DNA of 64,000 nt from Pseudomonadota bacterium (lineage in GTDB: Bacteria; Pseudomonadota; Gammaproteobacteria; Burkholderiales; Burkholderiaceae_B), in the NCBI GenBank assembly GCA_023423975.1, contig JAFAEO010000073.1:62001-126000 (forward strand), in the 5' to 3' direction. Below the pieces are notes generated by a model. The model searched no databases, was not told the origin of the DNA, and worked only from the letters and a program-made list of their open reading frames with translations. Position numbers and translations under genes: made by a program. This document shows, piece by piece, positions 45,901 to 52,790 of the stretch. Positions within the stretch are counted from its first letter, which is position 1, and every line of letters starts with the position of its first letter.

Positions 45901-45906
45901 TTTCAT
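39946..45906 (-). CDS. bacterial alpha-2-macroglobulin (YfhM type)
   Basis: A 1986-residue periplasmic protease trap. A thioester motif CLEQ is present at Cys1495 (YQFTCLEQLSS), so covalent trapping should be possible. Macroglobulin domains precede it and the helical thioester domain follows. The signal peptide (MKRIFVAGAALVLSGIIGTAVA) has no lipobox Cys, unlike E. coli YfhM, so the protein is probably soluble. A long Gly-rich loop (PPGGGGGNGG) lies near the likely bait region, and the C terminus is Ala/Gln-rich. ATG 45906 has AAGGCGG upstream. It is coupled to pbpC downstream. Confidence 0.94.
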   Translation of the reverse strand: MKRIFVAGAALVLSGIIGTAVAANITSVSPTGTQSKVSAIDIVFSTNVTPLGRNDLPPPVSVSCKGGQVKGHGKWSDGAHWSYEFEETLPAGVQCTITPDAAFRDATGKPVQGKKQYQFDTGRLAVTSISPSGEIDEDQAFTVRFNLPVQASSVQAHASCVVQGLGEQIPVKVLSEQDKKIIISQARSYLEDEAENIAFVQCARRLPAAAKGRLVIGQAVTSQGGVSMSKPYDFEFEVRKDFAAGFSCSRENQNADCSPARPVYLTLSESITRADLQGITLSGASGKQYPSDIDDSDSTISSVKFPGPFAEHETLTLNVPAGLKDESGRVLSNAGQFPMKVRMASYSPMLKFASSTFGIIERNADAVDGKAPWHVPLTVRYVENPLAIKDQILSPGAISDYVPQEDADVLKAFARVRRLDETSMTAKNIRAVMNDQPDSHTENKPVYIDTRSVSMLAENPSATTITLPGVKAAGKHREFEVLGVPLQQPGFHVLEAKSASLGQALLANKNPMYVRSSVLVTNMAVHIKKGRDDLLVWVTTLDDAKPVAHAQVNVLDCSGKTLLTGQTGSDGIWHYRKAVKGEDYCNNTQLSGLFVSARIGPDHPQAAGTGDYSFAFTSWDNGIESWRFNVPTDSSAQPTVRAHTILDRSLFRAGETASMKHLLRTLTRDGFALPDINTLPAQMSIELVGGEDEYKFPVKWQQTAGGGVFSAADWKIPEDIKRGQYRIVLDPDGQAYETGQFRVEDFKLPLLAGQLSVTDAAGDKGPLIAPKAVRLDMQMRYLSGGAAGRLPVDISALSRDRAISFRDYDDYSFDPPQQIAADGDSEQEENADDSETSRIIVNKQKMTLDAQGHGTLALDTLPASDRARNITFEGSFMDPNGQVQTVSRTVAVWPAAYVAGIRSGYMVQQEKAAAISVIALDTQGRPAATAPVKVRAVSYSYQTVRKRLVGGFYSYDTHRVAKDLGTVCTGTSGADGKFACDISLKEQGRVSLIAEVTDSAGRRAQAESSVYVVGAGEMWFSGENNDRIDIIADKKEYQSGETAQLQVRMPFRQANALVAIEREGVLETRQVALSGTNPTFTVQIKPEWGPNVYVSVLALRGRIRDSAQNPDLSWGESASALPTALIDLAKPAYRYGLTAIRVRSDKNALNISVATDKPRYQVRDQATATIRGTLPDGSPAANASVALAVVDEALLELAPNDSWNIVKAMMGERAYGVETATAQMEVVGRRHYGRKALPPGGGGGNGGAPTRELLDSLVFWKPDIVLDAQGQATVALGLNDAISGFRLAAIAELGADRFGQGSAHIVTTQDLQVISGLPLVARSDDHYTAKITLRNATDRAMTVEAGARVSSPALAPLALKPQTVSIAAQSSQTVSWDMDMRTVPPGPSSQTLKWRFDAREQGEQGAGAPAHAVAADSVEISQLLIPTVPVTVRQATLQSVRAKEPIQRLPVQPPTGAIKGADGVPLGGVQVQLSTSVAKGLEPVRRWFTDYQFTCLEQLSSIAIGIDNPQRWSALMNRLPVYMDDHGLVAYFPGLAGDEVLTAHLLAVSQEASRGDQPYTIPKAYREKMLEGLMAYVTGKIRSTAWQPKQDNGERRLMVLEALSRAGMVTPRLLSTIEFDRERMSTAALVDWLSIVSRVKNLPDQAKTLATLRSALLSRMSRQGTSLVLADDDDAYPWWMMSNRATVTAKLLVAVMNSKAWEKDIPVLLTGLLGQQQRGTWSTTTANVWGTLAVRAFSALFEKTPVKGTLSMSLQAAGAAAASADQQWEGLQPTQKILVPWKNHDPQQLSLSLQGTGRVWASMAAQAAVPVSKPIYAGYTLSRTVVPVSQAVNGKWSVGDIYRVHLEVTAKTAMNWVVLSDPVPAGATVLGGGLGRDSAVATQGEKQDNAGMSPSFAERKSELYRAYYAWLPAGKTSLEYTVRLNTPGSYSLPATRIEAMYAPQVYGELPNTGGFTIVESASEQAGAAPQQAAPAQGASASAVTTP

Positions 45907-46041
45907 AGTTACCGCCTTCCCAAAAATAATCAGGGCCACACGCCGAACCGGTGGCTGCCTGAAATCATAACAGAAGTCGGTCTGATTCAGCTATCTGCCA
46001 GTAGGGGTAGTTAAGGGGATATATGGACACAACTGAAGGAA

Positions 46042-46079
46042 AATAACGGCGGCCAGCGCAGATCCATTGCGCCGTTATT
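46042..46079. terminator. hairpin upstream of the macroglobulin gene
   Basis: AATAACGGCG at 46042-46051 and CGCCGTTATT at 46070-46079 are a perfect 10-bp stem with an 18-base loop. On the minus strand it is followed by TTTTCC. It lies downstream of the main pgk terminator and upstream of the macroglobulin start, so it could act as backup terminator or as a 5' leader hairpin. Confidence 0.5.
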
Positions 46080-46096
46080 GAGCGGGTATCAGTATT

Positions 46097-46141
46097 AAAA
46101 AAAGCCACCGACACAGTCGCTGACTTTGATGTGGTATGGCT
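46097..46141 (-). terminator. rho-independent terminator of pgk
   Basis: Read leftward, AGCC-AT-ACC (complement of 46133-46141) pairs with GGTGGCT (complement of 46103-46109) with a two-base bulge, followed by seven T (complement of 46097-46103). It is about 100 bases after the pgk stop. Confidence 0.6.
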
Positions 46142-46188
46142 AATGGTTATTGCTATTGTCTTGAGATCGGGATAGGGATGCTGATGCA

Positions 46189-46219
46189 GATACTGATACG
46201 ACAAGGTCGGATCAGTATC
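46189..46219. other. long hairpin just after pgk
   Basis: GATACTGAT at 46189-46197 and ATCAGTATC at 46211-46219 pair perfectly, with an inner CGAC-AAG-GTCG stem. No T run follows on the minus strand, so a 3'-end stabiliser or processing signal of the pgk mRNA is more likely than a terminator. Confidence 0.5.
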
Positions 46220-46239
46220 ATGCAGAAGCCTCTGCCGGT

Positions 46240-47436
46240 TTATGCCTTGTTGCGTTGCTCGAGTATCTCTACTGCAGGCAACACTTTGCCTTCAAGAAAT
46301 TCCAGGAACGCGCCACCACCGGTAGAGATATAGCCTACCTGGTCGGTGATGCCGAACTTGGAAATTGCTGCCAATGTATCGCCGCCACCAGCAATGGAGA
46401 AGCCGTCCGATGCGGCAATGGCTTCGGCCACCTTGCGGGTGCCGTTGGCAAAGGCGTCAAATTCAAATACGCCTACCGGGCCGTTCCATACGATCGTACC
46501 GGCATTTTTCAAAATGCCGGCCAGTTCGTCGGCCGTGTTCTGGCCAATATCGAAAATCATATCGTCATCAGCAACCGCGTCGGCCGATTTGGCTTCACCC
46601 TTGGCCTGGGCGGAAAACTCCTTGGCGCAGACAACGTCTGTCGGAATGGGCACGCTGGCGCCACGTTTGGCCATCATGTCAATCACGACTTTGGCCTGGT
46701 CTATCTGCTCAGGTTCCGCCAGTGATTTACCGATTTTCTTGCCGCTGGCAAGCATGAAGGTATTGGCAATACCACCGCCCACCACCAGTTGGTCTACCTT
46801 GTCGGCCAGCGACTGCAGGATAGACAGTTTGGTCGAGACTTTGGAGCCGCCGACAATCGCCACCAGTGGTCGTTTGGGATTCTGCAATGCTTTACCCAGG
46901 GCCTCCAGCTCCGCTTCCAGCAAAGGACCGGCGCAGGCAATGGGCGCAAATTTGGCAATACCATGTGTGGTGGCCTCGGCGCGATGGGCCGTGCCGAATG
47001 CGTCATTGGCATAGACATCGCAAAGCGCAGCCAGTTTTCGGGCCAACGCTTCATCGTTTTTCTTCTCGCCTTTATTGACGCGACAGTTTTCCAGCAATAC
47101 GACCTGACCAGGCGCTACGCTGACGCCGTCGACCCAGTCCTGAACCAGTTGCACCGGCTTGCCCAGCAGTTCGCTCAAGCGCTTGGCCACCGGGGCAAGC
47201 GAGTCCTGCGCCGTCAATGTGCCCTCTGTCGGGCGGCCCAGATGGGATGTCACCATCACGGCAGCGCCTGCTTCCAGCGCCAGCTCGATAGCCGGCACAG
47301 AGGCGCGGATACGGGTATCTTCGGTGATGCTGCCGTCGTCAGCCAGTGGCACGTTCAAATCGGAACGGATGAAAACACGTTTGTCTTTGAGCTGGCCATT
47401 CTTAGCCAGGGCGGAAAGCGTTTGTACATTCGCCAT
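46240..47436 (-). CDS. pgk: phosphoglycerate kinase
   Basis: A glycolytic kinase of 398 residues. Substrate-binding RVFIRSDLNVPL is near residue 20, TSHLGRP near 65, and the nucleotide-binding GGGDTLAAISKFG near the C terminus. ATG 47436 has AAGGAG 7 bases upstream; the frame to 47472 is only an open extension. It follows gap, separated by an attenuator-like hairpin. Confidence 0.97.
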   Translation of the reverse strand: MANVQTLSALAKNGQLKDKRVFIRSDLNVPLADDGSITEDTRIRASVPAIELALEAGAAVMVTSHLGRPTEGTLTAQDSLAPVAKRLSELLGKPVQLVQDWVDGVSVAPGQVVLLENCRVNKGEKKNDEALARKLAALCDVYANDAFGTAHRAEATTHGIAKFAPIACAGPLLEAELEALGKALQNPKRPLVAIVGGSKVSTKLSILQSLADKVDQLVVGGGIANTFMLASGKKIGKSLAEPEQIDQAKVVIDMMAKRGASVPIPTDVVCAKEFSAQAKGEAKSADAVADDDMIFDIGQNTADELAGILKNAGTIVWNGPVGVFEFDAFANGTRKVAEAIAASDGFSIAGGGDTLAAISKFGITDQVGYISTGGGAFLEFLEGKVLPAVEILEQRNKA

Positions 47437-47463
47437 ATTGTCACTCCTTGGAGTTATTGTGAA

Positions 47464-47499
47464 AAACGGCACTGCCCGCCGAAGCGCGCAATGCCGTTT
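47464..47499 (-). terminator. internal terminator/attenuator between gap and pgk
   Basis: Read leftward, AAACGGCA (complement of 47492-47499) pairs with TGCCGTTT (complement of 47464-47471) across a 20-base loop, followed directly by a T5 run. It lies 28 bases after the gap stop and 28 bases before the pgk ATG, so it should lower pgk transcription relative to tkt-gap. Confidence 0.7.
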
Positions 47500-47526
47500 G
47501 CAATGTCCTTGACAGACACCAACCGA

Positions 47527-48537
47527 TTACTTGGCAGACATCAGGGCTACCGTGGTATCGAGCATACGATTGGAGAAACCCCACTCGTTGTCGTACCAGG
47601 ACGCCACTTTGACCAGTTTTCCAGATACTTTGGTTTGCGTCGCATCGAACGTGCTGGAAGCTGGATTGTGGTTGAAGTCTACTGATACCAGCGGGGCTTC
47701 GTTGTAATCCAGGATACCTTTGAGCGAACCTTCCGAGGCTTTTTTCAGAATGGCATTGACCTCTTCAACTGTCGTATCGCGTTTGGCAACGAAAGACAGA
47801 TCGACAAGAGATACGTTAATTGTCGGAACGCGGACCGAATAGCCATCCAGCTTGCCGTTCAGTTCGGGCAGAACCAGACCAACCGCAGCAGCCGCACCGG
47901 TTTTGGTGGGGATCATGCTCATGGTGGCAGAACGGGCGCGACGCAGGTCTTCGTGATAAACGTCAGTCAGCACCTGGTCATTGGTGTAGGCATGAATGGT
48001 TGTCATCAGGCCATTTTCCACACCCAGCGCTTCATGCAGCGGCTGCACCAGCGGAACCAGGCAGTTGGTGGTGCATGAGGCATTGGAAATGACGGTGTCG
48101 CTTGCCTTGAGCACTTGGTGGTTCACGCCGTAAACAATGGTGGCGTCCACGTCTTTGCCGCCCGGGGCGGAAATAATGACCTTCTTGGCGCCGCCTTTAA
48201 GGTGGGCGCTGGCTTTTTCCTTGGAGGTGAAAAAGCCTGTACATTCCATGACGACGTCAACGTTCAGGTCGCCCCATGGCAGTTCTGCCGGATTGCGGTT
48301 GGCAAGGACACGGATCTTGTCGCCATTGATCACCATGTAATCACCGTCGACGGCGACAGTACCAGGGAAGCGGCCATGCGCAGTGTCATACTGAGTCAGG
48401 TGGGCATTGGTCTTGGGATCGCCCAGATCATTGATCGCGACGATTTCAATATCATGCTTTTTGCCACCTTCATAGTGAGCACGCAGTACATTACGGCCGA
48501 TGCGGCCGTAGCCGTTAATTGCAACACGAATGGTCAT
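47527..48537 (-). CDS. gap: glyceraldehyde-3-phosphate dehydrogenase
   Basis: A 336-residue NAD-dependent dehydrogenase. NGYGRIGRNVLRA binds NAD, the catalytic Cys is in SNASCTTNCLVP, and WYDNEWGFSNRM closes the C-terminal part. ATG 48537 has GGAGAG upstream; the longer frame enters tkt. It is 16 bases downstream of tkt and therefore co-transcribed with it. Confidence 0.97.
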   Translation of the reverse strand: MTIRVAINGYGRIGRNVLRAHYEGGKKHDIEIVAINDLGDPKTNAHLTQYDTAHGRFPGTVAVDGDYMVINGDKIRVLANRNPAELPWGDLNVDVVMECTGFFTSKEKASAHLKGGAKKVIISAPGGKDVDATIVYGVNHQVLKASDTVISNASCTTNCLVPLVQPLHEALGVENGLMTTIHAYTNDQVLTDVYHEDLRRARSATMSMIPTKTGAAAAVGLVLPELNGKLDGYSVRVPTINVSLVDLSFVAKRDTTVEEVNAILKKASEGSLKGILDYNEAPLVSVDFNHNPASSTFDATQTKVSGKLVKVASWYDNEWGFSNRMLDTTVALMSAK

Positions 48538-48553
48538 TACATTCTCTCCTGTT

Positions 48554-50608
48554 TTATAAAACCTGTTTAACCCGGTTTGCCACGTTCTCCGCGGTAAACC
48601 CGAAATGCTTGAACAGTACGCCGGCAGGCGCTGATTCACCGTAGGTATCCAGACCAACGGCAGCGCCATTACGACCGATATATTTGTACCAGCCCGACGT
48701 AACTCCCGCCTCGACAGAGACAGCAGGCAAGGTCGGCGGGATCACGCTGTCACGCCATTCGGCGCTCTGGCGATCAAATACGGACGTGCTGGGCATGGAT
48801 ACGACACGGACGGGAATATTTTCCTGCGCAAGCAATGCCTGGGCTTCGAGCGCCAGGCCGACTTCGGAACCGGTAGCAATAATAACGGCTTGTGCCCCCT
48901 GAGCGTCACGCAAGACGTAACCACCTTTTTCTATTTGTTCGACAGTGGTGGCGTCGCGTTCAACAAAAGGCAGATTCTGCCGCGATAAAAGCAAGGCGCT
49001 GGGGCCGCCCTCCTGCACCTGCATGCCAACACTGACAGGACGCGATACGGCTGCCTTCCAGGCAATGGCCGTTTCAGTCGTGTCGCAGGGACGCCAGACA
49101 TCCAGATTAGGAATCAGGCGCAGGCTGGCTGCATGCTCGACCGACTGGTGCGTGGGGCCATCTTCGCCCAGGCCAATGGAGTCGTGCGTAAAAATATGGA
49201 CAACGCGCTGCTTCATCAGCGCAGCCATGCGGATGGCGTTGCGTGAATAATCTGAAAAAGTCAGGAACGTGCCGCCAAATGGCAGGTAACCGCCATGCAG
49301 GGCAACACCATTCATAATGGCCGCCATACCAAACTCGCGCACGCCATAATTGATATGACGACCGAAACGCAAGTGACCGTCGGTACCACAACGCACTGCG
49401 CCGGCGCCTTTCCAGTCGGTAAAGACCGAGCCGGTCAGGTCTGCCGAACCGCCCAGCATTTCAGGCAGGATGTCCACCAGCGCCGTAATGGCAAACTGCG
49501 ATGCCTTGCGCGATGCAACAGTTTCGGCCTTGCTGACCGTTTGCTGCAGGAATGCCGAGAATTTTTCGGCGAAGCCTTCAGGCATCTGACCATTCATCCG
49601 GCGGGTAAATTCCTGGGCTTCCTGTGGATAGTCTATGCTATAGAGCGCAAACTGTTTTTTCCAGTCGCGCTGAATCTGATCGCCACGCTCGCGCTGATTC
49701 CAGCCGGCATAGACGTCTTCGGAGATTTCAAAAGGCGGCAGCGTCCAGCCAATGGCTTCGCGCGTGGCGGCAATTTCCGCTGCGCCCAGCGGAGCGCCAT
49801 GAACCTTGTCGCTGCCCTGTAGATTAGGTGCGCCCTTGCCAATCGTTGTCTTGCAGATAATGATCGTCGGACCGGAAGAACCACGCTGCGCCTGCTGCTT
49901 GGCTTTGGCGATGGCGTGGTCGACGGCAAACACATCGTGGCCATCGACGCCACGAATCACATTCCAGCCGTAACCTTCAAAACGCTTGCCGGTATCATCG
50001 GCAAACCAGGGTTCTACCTTGCCGTCGATGGAAATACCATTATCGTCATACAGCACAATAAGTTTAGACAGTTTCAGGGTCCCGGCCAGCGAGCACACTT
50101 CGTGGGAAATACCTTCCATCAGGCACCCATCGCCAACGAAGGCATAAGTGTAATGGTCAACGATTTTGTGCTCGGGTTTGTTGAACTCTGCTGCGAGCAA
50201 TTGCTCGGCCAGCGCAAAGCCTACCGCATTGGACAAGCCCTGACCCAGCGGGCCGGTTGTCGTTTCCACACCGGGGGTGATGCCCACTTCGGGGTGACCC
50301 GGTGTTTTGGAATGCAATTGGCGGAACTGGCGCAGCTCTTCAATAGGCAAATCATAGCCGGTTAAGTGCAGCAGCGAATACAGCAGCATGGAACCGTGAC
50401 CATTGGACAGCACAAAACGGTCCCGGTCAGCCCAGGCCGGATCTGCAGGATTGTGACGCAAGTGGCGCGTCCACAGAGCCTCGGCAATCTCGGCCATGCC
50501 CATGGGGGCGCCGGGATGGCCGGAATTGGCTTGTTGCACGGCGTCCATGGCCAGCGCGCGGATTGCATTGGAAAGGTGGGAATTCGATGTGGCGGCCGTG
50601 GTGGTCAT
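48554..50608 (-). CDS. tkt: transketolase
   Basis: A thiamine-diphosphate enzyme of the pentose phosphate pathway with 684 residues. NSGHPGAPMGMAE, GDGCLMEGISHEV (the ThDP Gly-Asp-Gly motif) and the C-terminal EDGPTHQSVEHAASLR are visible. AGGA lies before the ATG. It heads the tkt-gap-(pgk) leftward unit and diverges from rsmE over about 100 bases. Confidence 0.97.
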   Translation of the reverse strand: MTTTAATSNSHLSNAIRALAMDAVQQANSGHPGAPMGMAEIAEALWTRHLRHNPADPAWADRDRFVLSNGHGSMLLYSLLHLTGYDLPIEELRQFRQLHSKTPGHPEVGITPGVETTTGPLGQGLSNAVGFALAEQLLAAEFNKPEHKIVDHYTYAFVGDGCLMEGISHEVCSLAGTLKLSKLIVLYDDNGISIDGKVEPWFADDTGKRFEGYGWNVIRGVDGHDVFAVDHAIAKAKQQAQRGSSGPTIIICKTTIGKGAPNLQGSDKVHGAPLGAAEIAATREAIGWTLPPFEISEDVYAGWNQRERGDQIQRDWKKQFALYSIDYPQEAQEFTRRMNGQMPEGFAEKFSAFLQQTVSKAETVASRKASQFAITALVDILPEMLGGSADLTGSVFTDWKGAGAVRCGTDGHLRFGRHINYGVREFGMAAIMNGVALHGGYLPFGGTFLTFSDYSRNAIRMAALMKQRVVHIFTHDSIGLGEDGPTHQSVEHAASLRLIPNLDVWRPCDTTETAIAWKAAVSRPVSVGMQVQEGGPSALLLSRQNLPFVERDATTVEQIEKGGYVLRDAQGAQAVIIATGSEVGLALEAQALLAQENIPVRVVSMPSTSVFDRQSAEWRDSVIPPTLPAVSVEAGVTSGWYKYIGRNGAAVGLDTYGESAPAGVLFKHFGFTAENVANRVKQVL

Positions 50609-50709
50609 GCGGATCCTGTAGAAATCACGGTTTAGTTACGATTAACCAGCGATTTTAACACTCCATGTTTTGTCCGTGACGCTCTCGCTAAATAAAGTAA
50701 AATTTAGCC

Positions 50710-51519
50710 ATGCATACTCTACCTCGCTTCTATTGTCCGATACCGCTGCTGGCGCAAACCCGCGTTGCCCTGCCCGACGCCGTGGCACATCACGCTTCGC
50801 GCGCCCTGCGACTGCGCGAAGGCGACGCGATTGTGCTCTTCAACGGCGATGGCACTCAGTTTGCGGCGCAACTGCGTTTTGAACAGGGACGCGCCATGGC
50901 CGATCTTGGTCCGCAACAGCATACCGGCACAGAACTGCCAGGCAGAATAGGTCTGGTGCAGGGACTGCCATCGGGCGACAAGATGGACTGGATTATCGAA
51001 AAAGCAGCGGAACTGGGGGTATCTGATGTGTTTCCGATCAGCGCGCAGCGCAGTATTGTGCAACTGTCGGGCAATCGGCTGGAAAAACGCCAGCTGCATT
51101 GGCAACGCATTGCGGAATCGGCCAGCGAGCAATCAGGTCGCAACTGTATTGTGCAGGTACATCCACTACAGACGCTGAGCGCGTATTTGCAACAAGCCAA
51201 CGGAGTAGTCGGATATCTGTGCCATCCCGAGGGCGAGCGCTCGCTTTTGCAGGCACTTGCAACGCTGCCACAGGCCTCTTCACCTGCAGCGTCCAATGCG
51301 CCGGAATCAGAAACAAGTTTGAACTCGGGCGCTACACCGCCGGCACCACACGCGTTTCGTCTGCTGATCGGACCGGAAGGCGGATGGTCGCCACAGGAAC
51401 TACACAAGGTGCAGGCCGCCGGCATCCAGGCCGTCACGTTTGGTCCACGCATTTTAAGAACAGAAACCGCCGGCCTTGCCATGACCGCCGCAGCGATCGC
51501 CACGCTTGGCTGGTTGTAG
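50710..51519 (+). CDS. rsmE: 16S rRNA (uracil1498-N3)-methyltransferase
   Basis: A SPOUT methyltransferase of 269 residues that methylates U1498 of 16S rRNA. The family N terminus is present, and the knot region LLIGPEGGWSPQE plus LGPRILRTETA-type FGPRILRTETAGLA mark the SAM site. A 35-residue Ser/Ala/Pro-rich insertion (about residues 185-215) before the knot is unusual, but the frame is intact. It is divergent from tkt. Confidence 0.95.
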   Translation: MHTLPRFYCPIPLLAQTRVALPDAVAHHASRALRLREGDAIVLFNGDGTQFAAQLRFEQGRAMADLGPQQHTGTELPGRIGLVQGLPSGDKMDWIIEKAAELGVSDVFPISAQRSIVQLSGNRLEKRQLHWQRIAESASEQSGRNCIVQVHPLQTLSAYLQQANGVVGYLCHPEGERSLLQALATLPQASSPAASNAPESETSLNSGATPPAPHAFRLLIGPEGGWSPQELHKVQAAGIQAVTFGPRILRTETAGLAMTAAAIATLGWL

Positions 51520-51557
51520 GCAACCGCCTGCCGGATGCACAAAGGCTAAGCAGCGAT

Positions 51558-52019
51558 TCAGGCTGATGGGTTTACCGAACTATGGCGAAACAGCACTTCT
51601 TTAGGGTAAGGCAAAGCGAGCGTGGGCATCTGTGATCTTGAAAAATAGCGCAATGTTCCCTTGCCGCCGTCCTGTGCCCTCAGTTGGCCTTCAGTCACAC
51701 AATTGAACACAATGACTGTGTATTCCACTTCATCCCCATTGGGGTAAATATAACGAAACGCCTTGCCGCCGAACACATCCACAAGCTGCGCCGAAAGCAG
51801 CTCAAGGCCTGTGTCCTGCCTGACCTGTCTGGCCAGCGCTTCCTGTGGCGTCTCTGCCAGCTCAATAGCGCCTGCCGGCAGGCTCCACCCTTGAGCCCCG
51901 TCTTTTTCGTACAACAGGATCTGGTCGTTCGCGTTCAATATAACGGCAGCCACAAAAGGCATCTGGATTAGTTCATTGCCGATCTTTGCCCGTAGATTCC
52001 ATAAGTAATCAGATAGCAT
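51558..52019 (-). CDS. Nudix-fold protein with degenerate Nudix box
   Basis: A 153-residue Nudix-domain protein. The Nudix box spans GAIELAETPQEALARQVRQDTGLEL. The consensus REUXEEXGU reads RQVRQDTGL here, so the first Glu is Gln and the metal-binding Glu-Glu pair is Gln-Asp. Hydrolase activity may be lost or altered. It converges on rsmE. The substrate is unknown. Confidence 0.8.
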   Translation of the reverse strand: MLSDYLWNLRAKIGNELIQMPFVAAVILNANDQILLYEKDGAQGWSLPAGAIELAETPQEALARQVRQDTGLELLSAQLVDVFGGKAFRYIYPNGDEVEYTVIVFNCVTEGQLRAQDGGKGTLRYFSRSQMPTLALPYPKEVLFRHSSVNPSA

Positions 52020-52322
52020 AAGTACCCTTCTGTTTATGTCATCAGAAACTGGTGCGCATGGCGTGTAGTGACTGATACCACCCCACCCGGCCCTGCATTG
52101 CTAAAAGGACATGCTGGTGACACACATATTGCACGGCGCCTTTTAGCGGCGCTATCTGATTGCAGTCATAGGATGTCCCAAGCACTTGCATTAATTAATC
52201 AGTTACGGTAATCGGTCGCAGCAATGGCTGTTCTATAGTTGGCTACTCTATATCAGTTGCTTTGTTCAGTTGTGACTTTTTTCACTGGATACCCATGGTC
52301 TCTGCCCCGTGAAGGTCAGACA
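52020..52322. other. intergenic region upstream of the Nudix gene
   Basis: About 300 bases with no gene recognised. A short GCGCC/GGCGC hairpin occurs near 52138-52155, and an A+T-rich stretch near 52190-52270 may hold a promoter. No RNA gene is seen. Confidence 0.3.
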
Positions 52323-52790
52323 TCAATCGCTTTGCGCGTAGGGCCTGGGAGCACGCCCTGGCTCGGGCGCTTCGTGTTTGCCTGCGTGTTCTACCATGTA
52401 GGAAAAGACGCGGCCATTATCGTCGCCATATTCCACAGTATCGTTGAGCACCCCCTTGAGCGCATCAATATGCTCAAGCAGTGAGTCGTCTTCGGAATGC
52501 AGGCGGCGCAATACGAGCACCATCCCGCCCTTCTGCTCAAGCAGCGTCTCGCCCAGGCAGTCCAGCAAGGCGTCCATATTGCTGCCAAAAAACACCGGAT
52601 AATCTACCGCCTTGGCAATAGCACGCAGCACAGCCGAGCAACTGCGTGCCTTGTCGCAATCGGCCTCAAAATAGGCCAGCCCCGCTTTTTCAGCATGCGC
52701 TTTGAGTTCATTAAGACCAATCGTTTTTTCTTTTATGGCGCCACCCGTTTCCAGGTTAGCTTTCAGTGGGGTACTTGTTTTTTTATTCAT
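52323..52790 (-). CDS. barstar-like protein
   Basis: A 155-residue protein with the barstar fold in its middle: LNELKAHAEKAGLAYFEADC, then the YPVFFGSNMDALLDCL segment with the acidic/aromatic surface that in barstar plugs the ribonuclease. Extensions at both ends are charged. ATG 52790 overlaps the patatin stop by 8 bases, with GGAGAGG upstream, so it is coupled to patatin. No barnase-type ribonuclease gene is found in the window. Such orphan barstars are common in Burkholderiales and may have another role. Confidence 0.85.
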   Translation of the reverse strand: MNKKTSTPLKANLETGGAIKEKTIGLNELKAHAEKAGLAYFEADCDKARSCSAVLRAIAKAVDYPVFFGSNMDALLDCLGETLLEQKGGMVLVLRRLHSEDDSLLEHIDALKGVLNDTVEYGDDNGRVFSYMVEHAGKHEAPEPGRAPRPYAQSD

